Assembly: GCF_900105175.1 (NCBI RefSeq)
Contig: NZ_LT629771.1
Location: 434,001-498,000, forward strand
Source of the DNA: Jiangella sp. DSM 45060
Lineage (GTDB): Bacteria; Actinomycetota; Actinomycetes; Jiangellales; Jiangellaceae
Reading direction: 5' to 3'
Length of the DNA: 64,000 nt
This document shows positions 16,780 through 25,870 of the stretch, in pieces. The notes beneath the pieces are model-generated. The model was not told the DNA's origin and did no database searches. It saw only the letters and a program-made list of their open reading frames with translations. Position 1 is the stretch's first letter, and the number at the start of each line of letters is the position of its first letter. Made by a program: the position numbers and the translations under genes.

Positions 16780-17925
16780 GTGCCTGCCGTCTCCGATGCC
16801 GTCCGTTCGCTCGAATGGGCCGCTGTGATCGAGCGTACGACGGGCAGCCTGCCCTCCGCACGGGGCGTCGCCCGATTGCGCCGGCGGCACTTCTTCCACG
16901 ACAACCGCATCGCCTTCTCCGACCGGCTGGACCCGTCGGCGGCGTTCCCGTCCAGCGGCGTCTTCGTCGATCAGCGGACGGGGGCATCGGTGCTGGTCAC
17001 GGACGGACGGCTGCGGGTGCGCTCGACGGCCGCCGCGGACGTCGTCGTCGCCGGGGCGATGCGCACGGCGGAGCAACTCCGGTTCCGCGCGTTCTACGTC
17101 ACGGAGGCCGGCCGCACCCTCGTCGTGCAGCAGCGGTTCGCGCCCGGGACGCCGACGCCGCTGGTGGCGGGCAGTGTGCACCAGCGGTCGATCGTCGGCC
17201 GGACGCCGTTCGCCGTCCCGCGGGTGCTGGAGAGCGGGGTGGCCGGACGTGGCCTGGCCGGGCCCGGGCCGTCCGGCGGCGCCGTCGCGGACTGGCTGGT
17301 CGAGGAGGCGGTCGACGGCGCGGCGGTGCGGCCCGAGGATGCCGCCGACACCGTCGTGGAGCTGCTCGCGCTGCTGGCCGAGATGTGGCAGCGGCTGGGC
17401 GTGACGCACTCGCCGCTGGACGGTGAGCAGCGCTCTCGCGCGCTGGCCGCGTTCACCGCCCTCGCCGAGGACCCGCCGCCGGGCAGCTGGCCCGGCGCCC
17501 TCGACCGCCCGGCGACGCTCGAGCGGGCCCGCGCCCTCCTCGACGACGCGCGGCCGCTCACGATCGGGCTCAGTCACGGCGACCCCGGCCTGGGCAACGT
17601 GCTGCGGACGACCGACGGCCGGCTGGCGCTGGTCGACTGGGAGGACGCCGGACACCGGCCGCTCGCGCACGACGTCATCAAGGTGCTGATGTCCGCGCCC
17701 GACCCCCGCGCCCTCGCGGCGACGCTGGACGCGCCCGCCTCGCTGCGGCCCGCCCTCGACACCGCCGGCGCCGTGCCGTGGCGGCCGCAGGTGGCCCTGG
17801 CCCTGCTGCTGTTCCTGAGCGGCTGGCGCAACCGCTACTTCCGCGCCGTCAAGCGGGGCAGCGTGAAGGCCGCCGACCGGCGCATGCACACGATGCTGCG
17901 GCTGCTGGACGATCTGCTGCCCTAG
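16780..17925 (+). CDS. Aminoglycoside phosphotransferase-fold kinase
   Basis: 381 residues. The C-terminal half has the APH/choline-kinase signature: catalytic loop LSHGDPGLGNVL near residue 265, then VDWEDAGHRPLAHDVIKVL with the metal-binding Asp. The N-terminal half is divergent, with LVVQQRFAPGTPTP as a possible nucleotide-site strand. Such kinases phosphorylate sugars, choline or small amines. Because it is divergent from the nucleotide-sugar dehydrogenase and near the rml genes, a sugar or lipid-sugar substrate is plausible, but this is only context. GTG 16780 is weakly supported (AGGCGG just before); GTG 16825 is an alternative. Confidence 0.7.
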   Translation: MPAVSDAVRSLEWAAVIERTTGSLPSARGVARLRRRHFFHDNRIAFSDRLDPSAAFPSSGVFVDQRTGASVLVTDGRLRVRSTAAADVVVAGAMRTAEQLRFRAFYVTEAGRTLVVQQRFAPGTPTPLVAGSVHQRSIVGRTPFAVPRVLESGVAGRGLAGPGPSGGAVADWLVEEAVDGAAVRPEDAADTVVELLALLAEMWQRLGVTHSPLDGEQRSRALAAFTALAEDPPPGSWPGALDRPATLERARALLDDARPLTIGLSHGDPGLGNVLRTTDGRLALVDWEDAGHRPLAHDVIKVLMSAPDPRALAATLDAPASLRPALDTAGAVPWRPQVALALLLFLSGWRNRYFRAVKRGSVKAADRRMHTMLRLLDDLLP

Positions 17926-18212
17926 CACGGCCCGGGTCGTCGGCCGGTCACGCCGCGCTGGCCGCCTTTGCGACGGTTCGCCGGGGCCGCAAGTGGGCCG
18001 TCCGGGTGTCGACGGCCGAGTTCGCCGTTGACCGTCCGCCGTTCTCGCCGGTGCCGGTGGTCTTCGAGAGCGGGAGTGTCGTTCCGAGCGCCGTGACGGG
18101 CTGATCGCGTGGTTCTGGCTATCGACGTCGGCTCCGGGTGCCGGTTGCGGACATCGAGGCGTGCCCGCCTCGCTGCGGCCCGCCCTCGAACCCGGCGGGC
18201 ACCAAGCGGGAC
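17926..18212. other. Convergent gap containing a 27-bp copy of the phosphotransferase coding sequence
   Basis: I see no gene here. Positions 18163-18189 are identical to 17733-17759 inside the phosphotransferase gene. A short stretch in one frame (about 18001-18104) looks protein-like but has no start or ribosome site. The pattern suggests remnants of a partial duplication or a decayed gene. Confidence 0.5.
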
Positions 18213-20357
18213 TCAGCGCGTAGGCGGCGGTAGTTTCGCCCGTGGCGCGCAGGCGGCGGTGAAGGCCGAGCCGGTGCTGAGGTGGTAGCGCCACTGCGAC
18301 TCGCCGTCGCCGCAGCGGCCGCGGTAGCCGAGGTCGGCGTCGCCGTCGCCGTCGATGTCGCCGACGGAGATGCCGTAGTGGGCGGTGGTGCCGTCGGGTT
18401 CGGTCCAGAAGGCGTCGCCCCAGCTGCGCACCTTGAAGCCGGTGTCGCCGCTGGCGTGCATGCGCCAGCACGGTTCCGCGCGGGTGCCGCAGGAGCCGCG
18501 GTAGAGGACGTCGTCGCGGCCGTCGCCGGAGAAGTCGGCGACGAGGAGGCCGTACACGTCGGACTCGGTGGTCCAGGCGGCGGCGTCGCCCCAGGAGGAG
18601 ACCTGGAACGACTCGCCGTCGCTGCCGAGCATGCGCCAGCACGGCTCGCCGTCGGGGCCGCAGCCGCCGCGGTAGAGCAGGTCGTCGCGGGCGTCGCCGT
18701 CGAAGTCGCCGGTCTGGACGCCGAACCGGGTGGTCTCGGCGGTGACGGAGCCGAGCCGCGCCCACGGCCGGGGCGGCGCGAACCCGTCGTCGCCGGTGAG
18801 GGCGACCCGCCAGCAGCTGCCCTGGTCGCGGCAGGTGCCGGCCCAGGCGAGGTCGTCGCGGCCGTCGCCGTCGAAGTCGCCGACCTGGACGCCGAGCCGG
18901 GCGGCCAGCTGGGCGCCGCCGACGTGCGCGGGCCACTCCTGGATCTCGACGCCGTTGCCGGCGCTCAGGTGCGCCCGCCAGTACGGGTCCGCGCCGTCGT
19001 CGCGGACGAGCTGGACGAAGTCCTCGCGGTCGTCGCCGTCGAAGTCGCCGCGCAGCACCCCGGCGAACGGTTCCTCCCACTCGGGCGCGGCCCCGCACTC
19101 GCTGGTGCGGACGTCGCCGAGGTGCGAGATCAGCGCCGCCTGGCTGTTGCCCTGGACGCAGAACTCGGCGGCGCGGTCGGTGGAGACGGAGATCAGCCCA
19201 CCGTCGACGAACGCGTTGCCGCCGATGAACACGTCGCTCTCGGGCGCGCCCTGCTGGCCGAGGATCTCCGCGTCGCGCCAGTACGTGACACCGCAGTAGT
19301 GCCGGCAGCCGGTCGCGCCGCGCATGTCGATGGTGTTGTCGCGCAGCGACACCCGGCGGAACACCTCGGGCATGTTCGAGCTGGCGTAGACGTAGCTGAG
19401 GATGCCCGACGAGCGCAGCCGGTTGCCGACGACGAAGGTGTCGGTCTGGTTGCGCAGTTTCATCGAGCCGCCGGCGGGCGACGCGTCCCAGCCGTCTGCG
19501 CGGTTGCCGACGATCGACAGCCGCCGGCTGCCCCACGCGTACAGGCCGTGGTCCTGGCAGAACTTGCAGCCGGCCGGCGCGCCGATGCCGGGGGTGCGCC
19601 GCCACACGTTGCCGTCGACGACGACCTCGTCATTGCCCTGGCCGTTGGCGAGGTCGTGGCCCCAGAAGTTGATCGCGGTGCGGAACCAGCCGTCCGGCAC
19701 CGACGGGTCGAGGTCGGCGGTGGTGCCGAACCAGGAGTCCTTGACGACGGTGAGCCGGGTGCTGTCGGAGACGACGCCGCGGCCGGGGTGGGCGCTGTCG
19801 CGGAGGAACTCGCAGCCCTCGACGGTGACCCCGACGGTGTGCCGCAGCAGCACGTACGCGACGCCCCACTCGCTGCCCACGGCCCCGTTGCGGAACGTGC
19901 AGTCGCGCAGGGTGACGTCGGTGACGGAGGTGTGGTCGTCGGATCCGTCCAGCTCGAGGCGGACGTTGTCGAACTCCAGCCCGCTGATGGTGACGTCGCT
20001 CAGGTCGTCGTGGGCGAGCGTGACGCCGTCCTCGCCGGAGCCGCGCAGCACCACGCGGGCGCCGTCGGCGGCGGTGTAGTCGCGTCCGGACCGGAATCGG
20101 ATGGGCCGCTCCAACTGGTAGACGCCGGCGGGGAAGACGACGGTCTGGCCGGGGTCGGCGGCGTCGATGGCGGCCTGGACGGCCTCGGCGTCACCCTGCG
20201 CGGAGGCGAAGAAGACGCCGACATCGACGGTCTTGGACGGCGGCTGGCGGGCGTCACGTGGCGCGGACGGGTCGCCGCCGGGCCAGCCGGGCGCCCAGCC
20301 GGTGAGGAGGGTCGCCGCCAGCACCGCCGCCAGGATGACGCCGAGCGCACGCCGCAA
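18213..20357 (-). CDS. Secreted right-handed beta-helix protein with FG-GAP-like repeats
   Basis: 714 residues. The Sec signal (MRRALGVILAAVLAATLLTGW) is followed by a pectate-lyase-superfamily start (VGVFFASAQGDAEAVQAAIDAADPGQTVVFPAGVYQL) and a parallel beta-helix to about residue 400 (repeated turns such as DVTISGLEFDNVRLEL, VTDVTLRDCTFRN, VTVEGCEFLRDS). Residues about 440-700 hold five FG-GAP-type repeats (GDFDGDGRDDL...), several carrying RG.CG...CWRM cysteine pairs that differ from the repeats of the 0.1-4.5 kb proteins. Such proteins bind or cleave polysaccharides; the catalytic residues cannot be judged here. It lies next to rmlB, so it may act on the rhamnose-containing polymer (inference). 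Confidence 0.8.
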   Translation of the reverse strand: MRRALGVILAAVLAATLLTGWAPGWPGGDPSAPRDARQPPSKTVDVGVFFASAQGDAEAVQAAIDAADPGQTVVFPAGVYQLERPIRFRSGRDYTAADGARVVLRGSGEDGVTLAHDDLSDVTISGLEFDNVRLELDGSDDHTSVTDVTLRDCTFRNGAVGSEWGVAYVLLRHTVGVTVEGCEFLRDSAHPGRGVVSDSTRLTVVKDSWFGTTADLDPSVPDGWFRTAINFWGHDLANGQGNDEVVVDGNVWRRTPGIGAPAGCKFCQDHGLYAWGSRRLSIVGNRADGWDASPAGGSMKLRNQTDTFVVGNRLRSSGILSYVYASSNMPEVFRRVSLRDNTIDMRGATGCRHYCGVTYWRDAEILGQQGAPESDVFIGGNAFVDGGLISVSTDRAAEFCVQGNSQAALISHLGDVRTSECGAAPEWEEPFAGVLRGDFDGDDREDFVQLVRDDGADPYWRAHLSAGNGVEIQEWPAHVGGAQLAARLGVQVGDFDGDGRDDLAWAGTCRDQGSCWRVALTGDDGFAPPRPWARLGSVTAETTRFGVQTGDFDGDARDDLLYRGGCGPDGEPCWRMLGSDGESFQVSSWGDAAAWTTESDVYGLLVADFSGDGRDDVLYRGSCGTRAEPCWRMHASGDTGFKVRSWGDAFWTEPDGTTAHYGISVGDIDGDGDADLGYRGRCGDGESQWRYHLSTGSAFTAACAPRAKLPPPTR

Positions 20358-20429
20358 GTCCTCGCTACCTCCCGATCGACCACAGGTCGTCTTCGAGTAT
20401 GCCCCGGGCCGCCGCGGACGAACCCCCGA

Positions 20430-21404
20430 TCAGCGGTTCTTCAGCGGCTCCCACCACGACCGCTGGTCGCGGTACCAGCCGACCGTGCCGGCCAGCCCGG
20501 CGGCGAAGTCCTGCCGCGGCACGTAGCCCAGCTCGGCGCGGATCTTGCCGTCGTCGACGGAGTAGCGGCGGTCGTGCGCGAGGCGGTCCTCGACGTGGTC
20601 GACGCGGTCCCAGCCGGCGCCGCAGGCGTCCAGCAGCAGGCCGGTGAGCTCCTTGTTCGTCAGTTCGCGGCCGCCGCCGATGTTGTAGATCTCGCCAGAC
20701 CGGCCGCCCGAGCGGACCAGCTCGATGCCCTGGCAGTGGTCGTCGACGTGCAGCCAGTCGCGCACGTTGAGGCCGTCGCCGTACAACGGCACGTTGAGGC
20801 CGTCGAGCAGGTTGGTCACGAACAGCGGGATGACCTTCTCGGGGTACTGGTACGGACCGTAGTTGTTCGAGCAGCGGGTGACCGACACCGGGACGCCGTG
20901 GGTGCGGTGGTAGGCGAGCGCGACGAGGTCGCTGCTCGCCTTGCTGGCGCTGTACGGCGAGTTCGGCTCCAGGATGTGGTCCTCGGTCCACGAGCCGGAC
21001 TCGATGGAGCCGTACACCTCGTCGGTGGAGACGTGCACGAAGCGGTCGACGCCGTGGCGCCGGGCGGCGTCGAGCAGCGTCTGGGTGCCGACGACGTTGG
21101 TCTCGACGAACGCGGCCGCGCCCTGGATGGAGCGGTCGACGTGGCTCTCGGCGGCGAAGTGGACCACCTGGTCGGCGGCGGCGACCAGCTCGTCGACCAG
21201 CCCGGTGTCGAGGATGTCGCCCTTGACGAAGGAGAACCGCGGGTGGTCGGCGACGGGCTCGAGGTTGGCGGGGTTGCCGGCGTAGGTGAGCTTGTCGAGC
21301 ACGACGACGTCGGCGCCGTCGAGGCCGGGGTACGCGCCGGACAGCGCCTGGCGGACGTAGTGCGAGCCGATGAAGCCGGCCCCGCCCGTGATCAACAGCC
21401 GCAT
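20430..21404 (-). CDS. rmlB: dTDP-glucose 4,6-dehydratase
   Basis: 324 residues, the normal length. This is the second step of dTDP-L-rhamnose synthesis: dTDP-glucose to dTDP-4-keto-6-deoxyglucose with bound NAD+. Visible: the Rossmann motif GGAGFIGSH at 7-15, HFAAESHVDRS, catalytic Thr-Asp-Glu (STDEVYG, T127-D128-E129) and Y151xxxK155 (PYSASK). ATG 21404 is preceded by AGGAGGGG. It is divergent from rmlA with only 48 bp between them, so the regulatory region is shared. Confidence 0.95.
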   Translation of the reverse strand: MRLLITGGAGFIGSHYVRQALSGAYPGLDGADVVVLDKLTYAGNPANLEPVADHPRFSFVKGDILDTGLVDELVAAADQVVHFAAESHVDRSIQGAAAFVETNVVGTQTLLDAARRHGVDRFVHVSTDEVYGSIESGSWTEDHILEPNSPYSASKASSDLVALAYHRTHGVPVSVTRCSNNYGPYQYPEKVIPLFVTNLLDGLNVPLYGDGLNVRDWLHVDDHCQGIELVRSGGRSGEIYNIGGGRELTNKELTGLLLDACGAGWDRVDHVEDRLAHDRRYSVDDGKIRAELGYVPRQDFAAGLAGTVGWYRDQRSWWEPLKNR

Positions 21405-21438
21405 GTCGTCCCCTCCTGGAGCGGTGCCTGTCGCGGGC

Positions 21439-21444
21439 TATCGT
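21439..21444 (+). promoter_or_regulatory. Possible leaderless -10 box of rmlA
   Basis: TATCGT (TANNNT) ends 8 bp before the rmlA ATG, and no ribosome site fits that ATG. The arrangement suggests a leaderless mRNA. No -35 was recognised. Confidence 0.4.
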
Positions 21445-21452
21445 AGGCGCTC

Positions 21453-22325
21453 ATGCGAGGAATCATCCTGGCGGGCGGCTCGGGAACCCGGCTTCATCCG
21501 CTCACCATGGCCGTGAGCAAGCAGATGCTGCCGGTCTTCGACAAACCGATGATCTACTACCCGCTGACCACGCTCATGCTGGCCGGCATCCGCGACATCC
21601 TCGTCATCACCACGCCGCACGACGCGCGGCAGTTCACGTCGCTGCTGGGCGACGGCTCCGACCTGGGGTTGTCCATCACCTACGCGCAGCAGCCGAGCCC
21701 CGACGGGCTGGCCCAGGCATTCGTCATCGGCGCCGAGTTCGTCGGCTCCGAGCACGTCGCGCTGGTCCTCGGCGACAACATCTTCTACGGCGCCGGCCTC
21801 GGCACCCAGCTGCGCAAGTACACCGAGATCGACGGGGGGCTCGTTTTCGCTCACCACGTCGCCGACCCCACCGCCTACGGCGTCGTCGAGTTCGACGACG
21901 ACGGCCGGGCCATCAGCCTGGAGGAGAAGCCGGCGCGGCCGCGCAGCAACTTCGCCGTCCCCGGTCTGTACTTCTACGACAGCGACGTCGTCGAGATCGC
22001 CCGCGGCCTGACCCCGTCGGCGCGCGGCGAGCTGGAGATCACCGACGTCAACCGCACCTACCTCGACCGCGGCGCCCTGCACGTCGAGGTGCTGCCGCGC
22101 GGCACCGCCTGGCTCGACACCGGCACGTTCGACAACCTCATGGCCGCCGGCGAGTACGTCCGCGTCATCGAGGCGCGGCAGGGCCAGAAGATCGGCTGCC
22201 CCGAAGAGGTGGCCTGGCGCATGGGCTTCATCGACGACGACCAGCTGCGGGCCCGCGGCGAGGCGCTGGCGAAGTCGGGCTACGGCGACTACCTCGTCGG
22301 GCTGCTCGACGGAGCGCCGGCGTGA
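21453..22325 (+). CDS. rmlA: Glucose-1-phosphate thymidylyltransferase
   Basis: 290 residues. First step of the rhamnose pathway: glucose-1-phosphate plus dTTP gives dTDP-glucose. The signature [13 protein letters not shown] at 6-18, [23 protein letters not shown] near 107 and [12 protein letters not shown] match RmlA closely, including the PEE.AW segment ([12 protein letters not shown]) of the C-terminal regulatory site. Its stop overlaps the rmlC GTG start by 4 bp, so the two are translationally coupled. Confidence 0.95.
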   Translation: MRGIILAGGSGTRLHPLTMAVSKQMLPVFDKPMIYYPLTTLMLAGIRDILVITTPHDARQFTSLLGDGSDLGLSITYAQQPSPDGLAQAFVIGAEFVGSEHVALVLGDNIFYGAGLGTQLRKYTEIDGGLVFAHHVADPTAYGVVEFDDDGRAISLEEKPARPRSNFAVPGLYFYDSDVVEIARGLTPSARGELEITDVNRTYLDRGALHVEVLPRGTAWLDTGTFDNLMAAGEYVRVIEARQGQKIGCPEEVAWRMGFIDDDQLRARGEALAKSGYGDYLVGLLDGAPA

Positions 22326-22951
22326 GCGGGCCGGCCATCGAGCCGCTGTCCGTGCCCGGCTCGTGGGTCGTCACGCCGCCGCAGTTCGGCGACGACCGCG
22401 GCGTGTTCCTCGAGTCGTTCCGCGGCGACCTGCTGGCGCCGCACGTCGGCCACCGCCCCGACATCGTCCAGACCAACCTGTCGGTCTCGGCCGCCGGGGT
22501 GCTGCGCGGCCTGCACTTCGCCGACGTCCCGCCCAGCCAGGCCAAGTACGTCACGTGCGTGGCCGGCGCCGTGCTGGACGTGGTCGTCGACCTCCGGGTC
22601 GGGTCGCCGACGTTCGGCGCCTGGGACTCCGTGCTGCTCGACGACGCCGACCGGCGGGCCGTGTACGTCGCGGAGGGGCTCGGCCACGCGTTCCTGTCGC
22701 TGGCCGACGCCTCGGCCGTCATGTACCTGTGCACGGCGCCGTACGCGCCCGGCCGCGAGCACGGCGTCGACCCGCTCGACCCCGAGCTGGGCATCGACTG
22801 GCCCACGACGGACCGCGCGGGCCGGCCGATCACCCCGATCCTGTCCGAGAAGGACCGTTCCGCGCCGTCGCTGGCCGAGGCGCGGGAGTCCGGGCTGCTG
22901 CCGGACTACGCGGCCGTAAAGGAGTTCTACGCGGGGCTCGCCGCACAGTAA
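22322..22951 (+). CDS. rmlC: dTDP-4-dehydrorhamnose 3,5-epimerase
   Basis: 209 residues, a cupin-fold epimerase for the third rhamnose step. Motifs: [28 protein letters not shown] with the catalytic His at 65, [32 protein letters not shown], and the C-terminal LGIDWP. The GTG start overlaps the rmlA stop (GTGA). A CehA/McbA-type gene follows 34 bp downstream and may be cotranscribed. Confidence 0.95.
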   Translation: MSGPAIEPLSVPGSWVVTPPQFGDDRGVFLESFRGDLLAPHVGHRPDIVQTNLSVSAAGVLRGLHFADVPPSQAKYVTCVAGAVLDVVVDLRVGSPTFGAWDSVLLDDADRRAVYVAEGLGHAFLSLADASAVMYLCTAPYAPGREHGVDPLDPELGIDWPTTDRAGRPITPILSEKDRSAPSLAEARESGLLPDYAAVKEFYAGLAAQ

Positions 22952-22985
22952 CGTCGGCGGGAATCCCCCGTCGACAGGAGTACCG

Positions 22986-25271
22986 GTGCCCGAGCCCGCT
23001 GCCCAGCCCCTGCTCGCCTCCGCGATCCGCGCCGTGCACCAGCTGCGCGACCTCGGCGACCCGCTGCCGGCGGAGGTCACCGCCCGGCTGGCCGGGCTGA
23101 CCTCGGCCGCCGAGATCGACGCGCTGCTGCGTCCGCACGTGCTGGTCGAGGTGAGCGTCGACGAGCACGCCGGCACGCTCACCCGGCCCGGCGCCGCGCC
23201 GCCGCGACTGGTGCAGCACGGCTGGACCAGCTTCCTGATCCGGGTCGCGAACCCGCACCGCATCGAGGGCCGGCTGAACGGCAGCACGCCTGGGGTCTAC
23301 GGCGTCATCGACCACCACAGCCACTCCGCCCGCATCGCGCTGCCCGACACCGTCGACAGCGTGCCGCGCATCGAGAAGGCCTGGCTGCAGACGCGGCTGG
23401 CGACGTCCGGTGAGCTGTCCGGGCTGGAGGCCGAGTACCACGTCATCAGTGCCTACAGCCGCGACGCGGGCGCCCGCTCCGCCCGGCTGGCGTTCACGCT
23501 GGCGGTCGAGGACCGGCCGCCGAGCCTGACGCGCCCGGCCGGGAACCAGGCCGGCGTCCACATGATGATGAGCGCCACGGAGTACGGCGCGACGCTCGAG
23601 TTCGACAGCCGGCCGGCGCGAGAGATCCGCCTCGACGTCCGCGAGCCCGACGGCGCCAGCAGCATGGCCGCTGTCACCGTGCGCGACGCCCACGGCCGGT
23701 CGTACCCGTCGACGGCGATGCGGCTGGCGCCGGACATGTTCTTCCACGAGCACGTGTACCGCGCCACCGGCGAGGTCGTCGTCCTGCCCGACGGCGAGTA
23801 CGAGATCTCCGTGCGGCGCGGCCCGGAGTACCGCGAGGCCACCCGCGACGTCCGCGTCGAGCCCGGCACCGACGCCGTCGAGCTGCGGCTGGACCGCTGG
23901 GTCGACCCCGCCGCGCGCGGCTACTACTCCGGCGACCCGCACATCCACGCCGGCGGCTGCTCGCACTACAACGTGCCGAGCGAGGGCGTCACGCCCGAGA
24001 CGATGATCCGCCACGTCCGCGGCGAGGGCCTGTGGCTGGGCAGCGTCCTGACCTGGGGCCCCTGCTACTACCACCAGAAGCAGTTCTTCAGCGGCGAGTC
24101 GATCAGCCCGCCGGCGCTGCTGGAGAACGAGGCCATGCAGCAGGCGCAGGGCATGACGTGGTCGCCGCGGCCCACCGACCGCGACGACGAGAGCGCGCTG
24201 CGCTACGACGTCGAGGTGTCCGGCTTCCCGTCCAGCCACTCCGGGCACGTCATCCTGCTCGGGCTGACCGACCAGGACTACCCGGGCACGCGGCTGATCG
24301 AGGACTGGCCGTCGTGGAACCTGCCGATCATGCGGTGGGGGCAGGCCCAGGGCGCGCTGACGGGGTACGCGCACTGCGGGCTCGGGCTCGACGCCGGCAC
24401 CGACGAGCTGCCGAACCACGTCGTGCCCCGGTTCCAGTCCATCGGGTCCAACGAGATCATCGTCGACGTCCCGCTCGGCTCGGCCGATTTCCAGGCCGGC
24501 GCAGAGGTCGCGCCCGCGGCCGAGCTGAACGTCTGGTACCACCTGCTCAACGTCGGCTACCGCACGCTCATGCTGGGCGAGACCGACTACCCGTGCATCT
24601 ACGACGACGGCCCGGGCGTCGGGCGCACGTACGTCCGGCTGCCGTCGCCGCCGCGGGGGCCGAAGGCGCTGGAGGCGTGGCTGGACGGCCTTCGGGGCGG
24701 CGCCTCCTACTTCGGCGACGGCCGCAGCCACGTCTTCGACCTCGCCATAGACCGCGACGACGCGCGGGAGCAGCGGCGGGCGTCGCCGGGACCGGTGCGA
24801 GTGACGGCGACCGTCGCCGCCTGGTTGCCCGAGACCCCGCCGCCGCCGCCCGAGCCGGGACGGCCCGCGTACAGCGCGCCGGTCGGCTGGCACCTGGAGC
24901 GGGCCCGCGTCGGCGGCGGCCGCGAGGTGCTGCTCGAGCTGGTGGTGAACGGCTACGCCGTGGCGTCGCAGCGGGTGCTCGCCGACGGCGCCGAGCGGGA
25001 GGTCGCGTTCGACGTGACGCTGGAGCGCTCGTCGTGGGTGGCGCTGCGCATCCTGCCCAGCGTGCACACCCAGCCGATCTTCGTCGAGGCCGGCGGCCGC
25101 CCGATCCGCGCCTCGAAGCGCAGCGCCCAGTGGCTGCACGACTCCGTCGATGCCCTGTGGACGGCGAAGTCCGGGTTCATCCGGCCGGACGAGCGGGACG
25201 AGGCGCGGGCGGCGTACGACCAGGCGCAGGCGATCTACCTGGAGCGTCTCGACGAATGCGAGGTGGACTGA
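22986..25271 (+). CDS. CehA/McbA family (PHP-like) metallohydrolase
   Basis: 761 residues. The PHP-type metal site begins with YYSGDPHIHAGGCSHY (H319, H321) after an N-terminal beta-rich region (about 1-300), and LTGYAHCGLGLDAG and LGETDYPCI follow. CehA and McbA are carbaryl/carbofuran hydrolases, and the family is broader: metal-dependent amide, ester or phosphoester hydrolases. No signal peptide is visible, so it is probably cytosolic. A GACAGGAG ribosome site precedes GTG 22986. It lies in the same direction between rmlC and a small coupled gene, splitting the rhamnose genes; a link to that pathway is not shown. Confidence 0.75.
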   Translation: MPEPAAQPLLASAIRAVHQLRDLGDPLPAEVTARLAGLTSAAEIDALLRPHVLVEVSVDEHAGTLTRPGAAPPRLVQHGWTSFLIRVANPHRIEGRLNGSTPGVYGVIDHHSHSARIALPDTVDSVPRIEKAWLQTRLATSGELSGLEAEYHVISAYSRDAGARSARLAFTLAVEDRPPSLTRPAGNQAGVHMMMSATEYGATLEFDSRPAREIRLDVREPDGASSMAAVTVRDAHGRSYPSTAMRLAPDMFFHEHVYRATGEVVVLPDGEYEISVRRGPEYREATRDVRVEPGTDAVELRLDRWVDPAARGYYSGDPHIHAGGCSHYNVPSEGVTPETMIRHVRGEGLWLGSVLTWGPCYYHQKQFFSGESISPPALLENEAMQQAQGMTWSPRPTDRDDESALRYDVEVSGFPSSHSGHVILLGLTDQDYPGTRLIEDWPSWNLPIMRWGQAQGALTGYAHCGLGLDAGTDELPNHVVPRFQSIGSNEIIVDVPLGSADFQAGAEVAPAAELNVWYHLLNVGYRTLMLGETDYPCIYDDGPGVGRTYVRLPSPPRGPKALEAWLDGLRGGASYFGDGRSHVFDLAIDRDDAREQRRASPGPVRVTATVAAWLPETPPPPPEPGRPAYSAPVGWHLERARVGGGREVLLELVVNGYAVASQRVLADGAEREVAFDVTLERSSWVALRILPSVHTQPIFVEAGGRPIRASKRSAQWLHDSVDALWTAKSGFIRPDERDEARAAYDQAQAIYLERLDECEVD

Positions 25272-25648
25272 TGCAGCACTGCTGCGGCCCGGTCGACACC
25301 ACGGCGCCGATCGCCGTCACCGTCAACCCGGAGGCGCGGGTGAACGTCGCCCGCACCGCCACGCGCCTCGGCGAGCTGGCGCCCGGCCACTGGCACCCGA
25401 TCGACGTCACCATCGTCAACGACGGCTACGTCACCGGCCCGCTGACCATCGAGAGCGCCCCGGTGCCCGGCGTCGAGCTGGACCTCCCCGTGCACGTGCT
25501 CACCGGCGAGCCGCGTCAGGAGGGCGGCATCCGGGTCCGCTTCGACGCCCCCGCCACCGTCGACGTCACGCTGACGTTCCGGGCGCTGGCCGCGCTCGGC
25601 GGACTGGCGCAGCACAGCACGATCAGCCTGCTGCTGCGCTCGTCCTGA
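25271..25648 (+). CDS. Small protein coupled to the CehA/McbA-type hydrolase
   Basis: 125 residues, starting at ATG 25271 inside the TGATG junction with the hydrolase stop, so translation is coupled. The opening MQHCCGPVDTTAPIAVTVNP is followed by a predicted beta-sandwich (WHPIDVTIVNDGYVTGPLTIES, VDVTLTFRALAALGG). It may be an accessory subunit of the hydrolase. I recognise no family, and there is no signal peptide despite the domain looking like an extracellular fold. Confidence 0.7.
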   Translation: MQHCCGPVDTTAPIAVTVNPEARVNVARTATRLGELAPGHWHPIDVTIVNDGYVTGPLTIESAPVPGVELDLPVHVLTGEPRQEGGIRVRFDAPATVDVTLTFRALAALGGLAQHSTISLLLRSS

Positions 25649-25705
25649 CGCTCGGCTGCTGTCGCCGCCGTTCTTCGCAGGTCAGCGGCAGTCTCCGGTC
25701 CCCTT

Positions 25706-25827
25706 TGCAATGAGCACCCATACGCAACACCCGCGGGTCGGCGCTGGTCGGGCGCGTCCTCCCGCACGGGTGCGCCGGCACGCGCGGCGGCAGACCAATT
25801 CAGTGATGCGTATGGGTGCTCATTGCA
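25706..25827. repeat. Intergenic element with perfect 21-bp inverted arms
   Basis: Arms at 25706-25726 and 25807-25827 are exact reverse complements and enclose 80 bp of GC-rich DNA. The element fills most of the gap between convergent genes ending at 25648 and 25871. It could be a bidirectional terminator or a dispersed palindromic element; no transposase or obvious target duplication is present. The right arm contains GGTGCTCATT, a core shared with repeats at 4.6-5.0 and 30.1-30.2 kb. Confidence 0.85.
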
Positions 25828-25870
25828 GGCGTGCTGCACCCCTACCTGGGCAGCGGGCGACCCGCCCGGG

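Noticed and set aside
17778..18104. Small gene after the phosphotransferase
   Set aside because: The frame begins inside the phosphotransferase gene and has no start signal of its own; only a short tail looks protein-like.
16735..19605. 956-codon minus-strand open frame across the phosphotransferase and beta-helix genes
   Set aside because: A GC-composition artefact running through two real genes in the wrong frame or strand.
18282..21446. 1054-codon plus-strand frame opposite the beta-helix gene and rmlB
   Set aside because: Antisense shadow; rmlB and the beta-helix protein are unambiguous on the minus strand.
25706..25827. Insertion sequence or MITE with terminal inverted repeats
   Set aside because: No transposase and no visible target-site duplication; kept only as a palindromic element of unknown nature.
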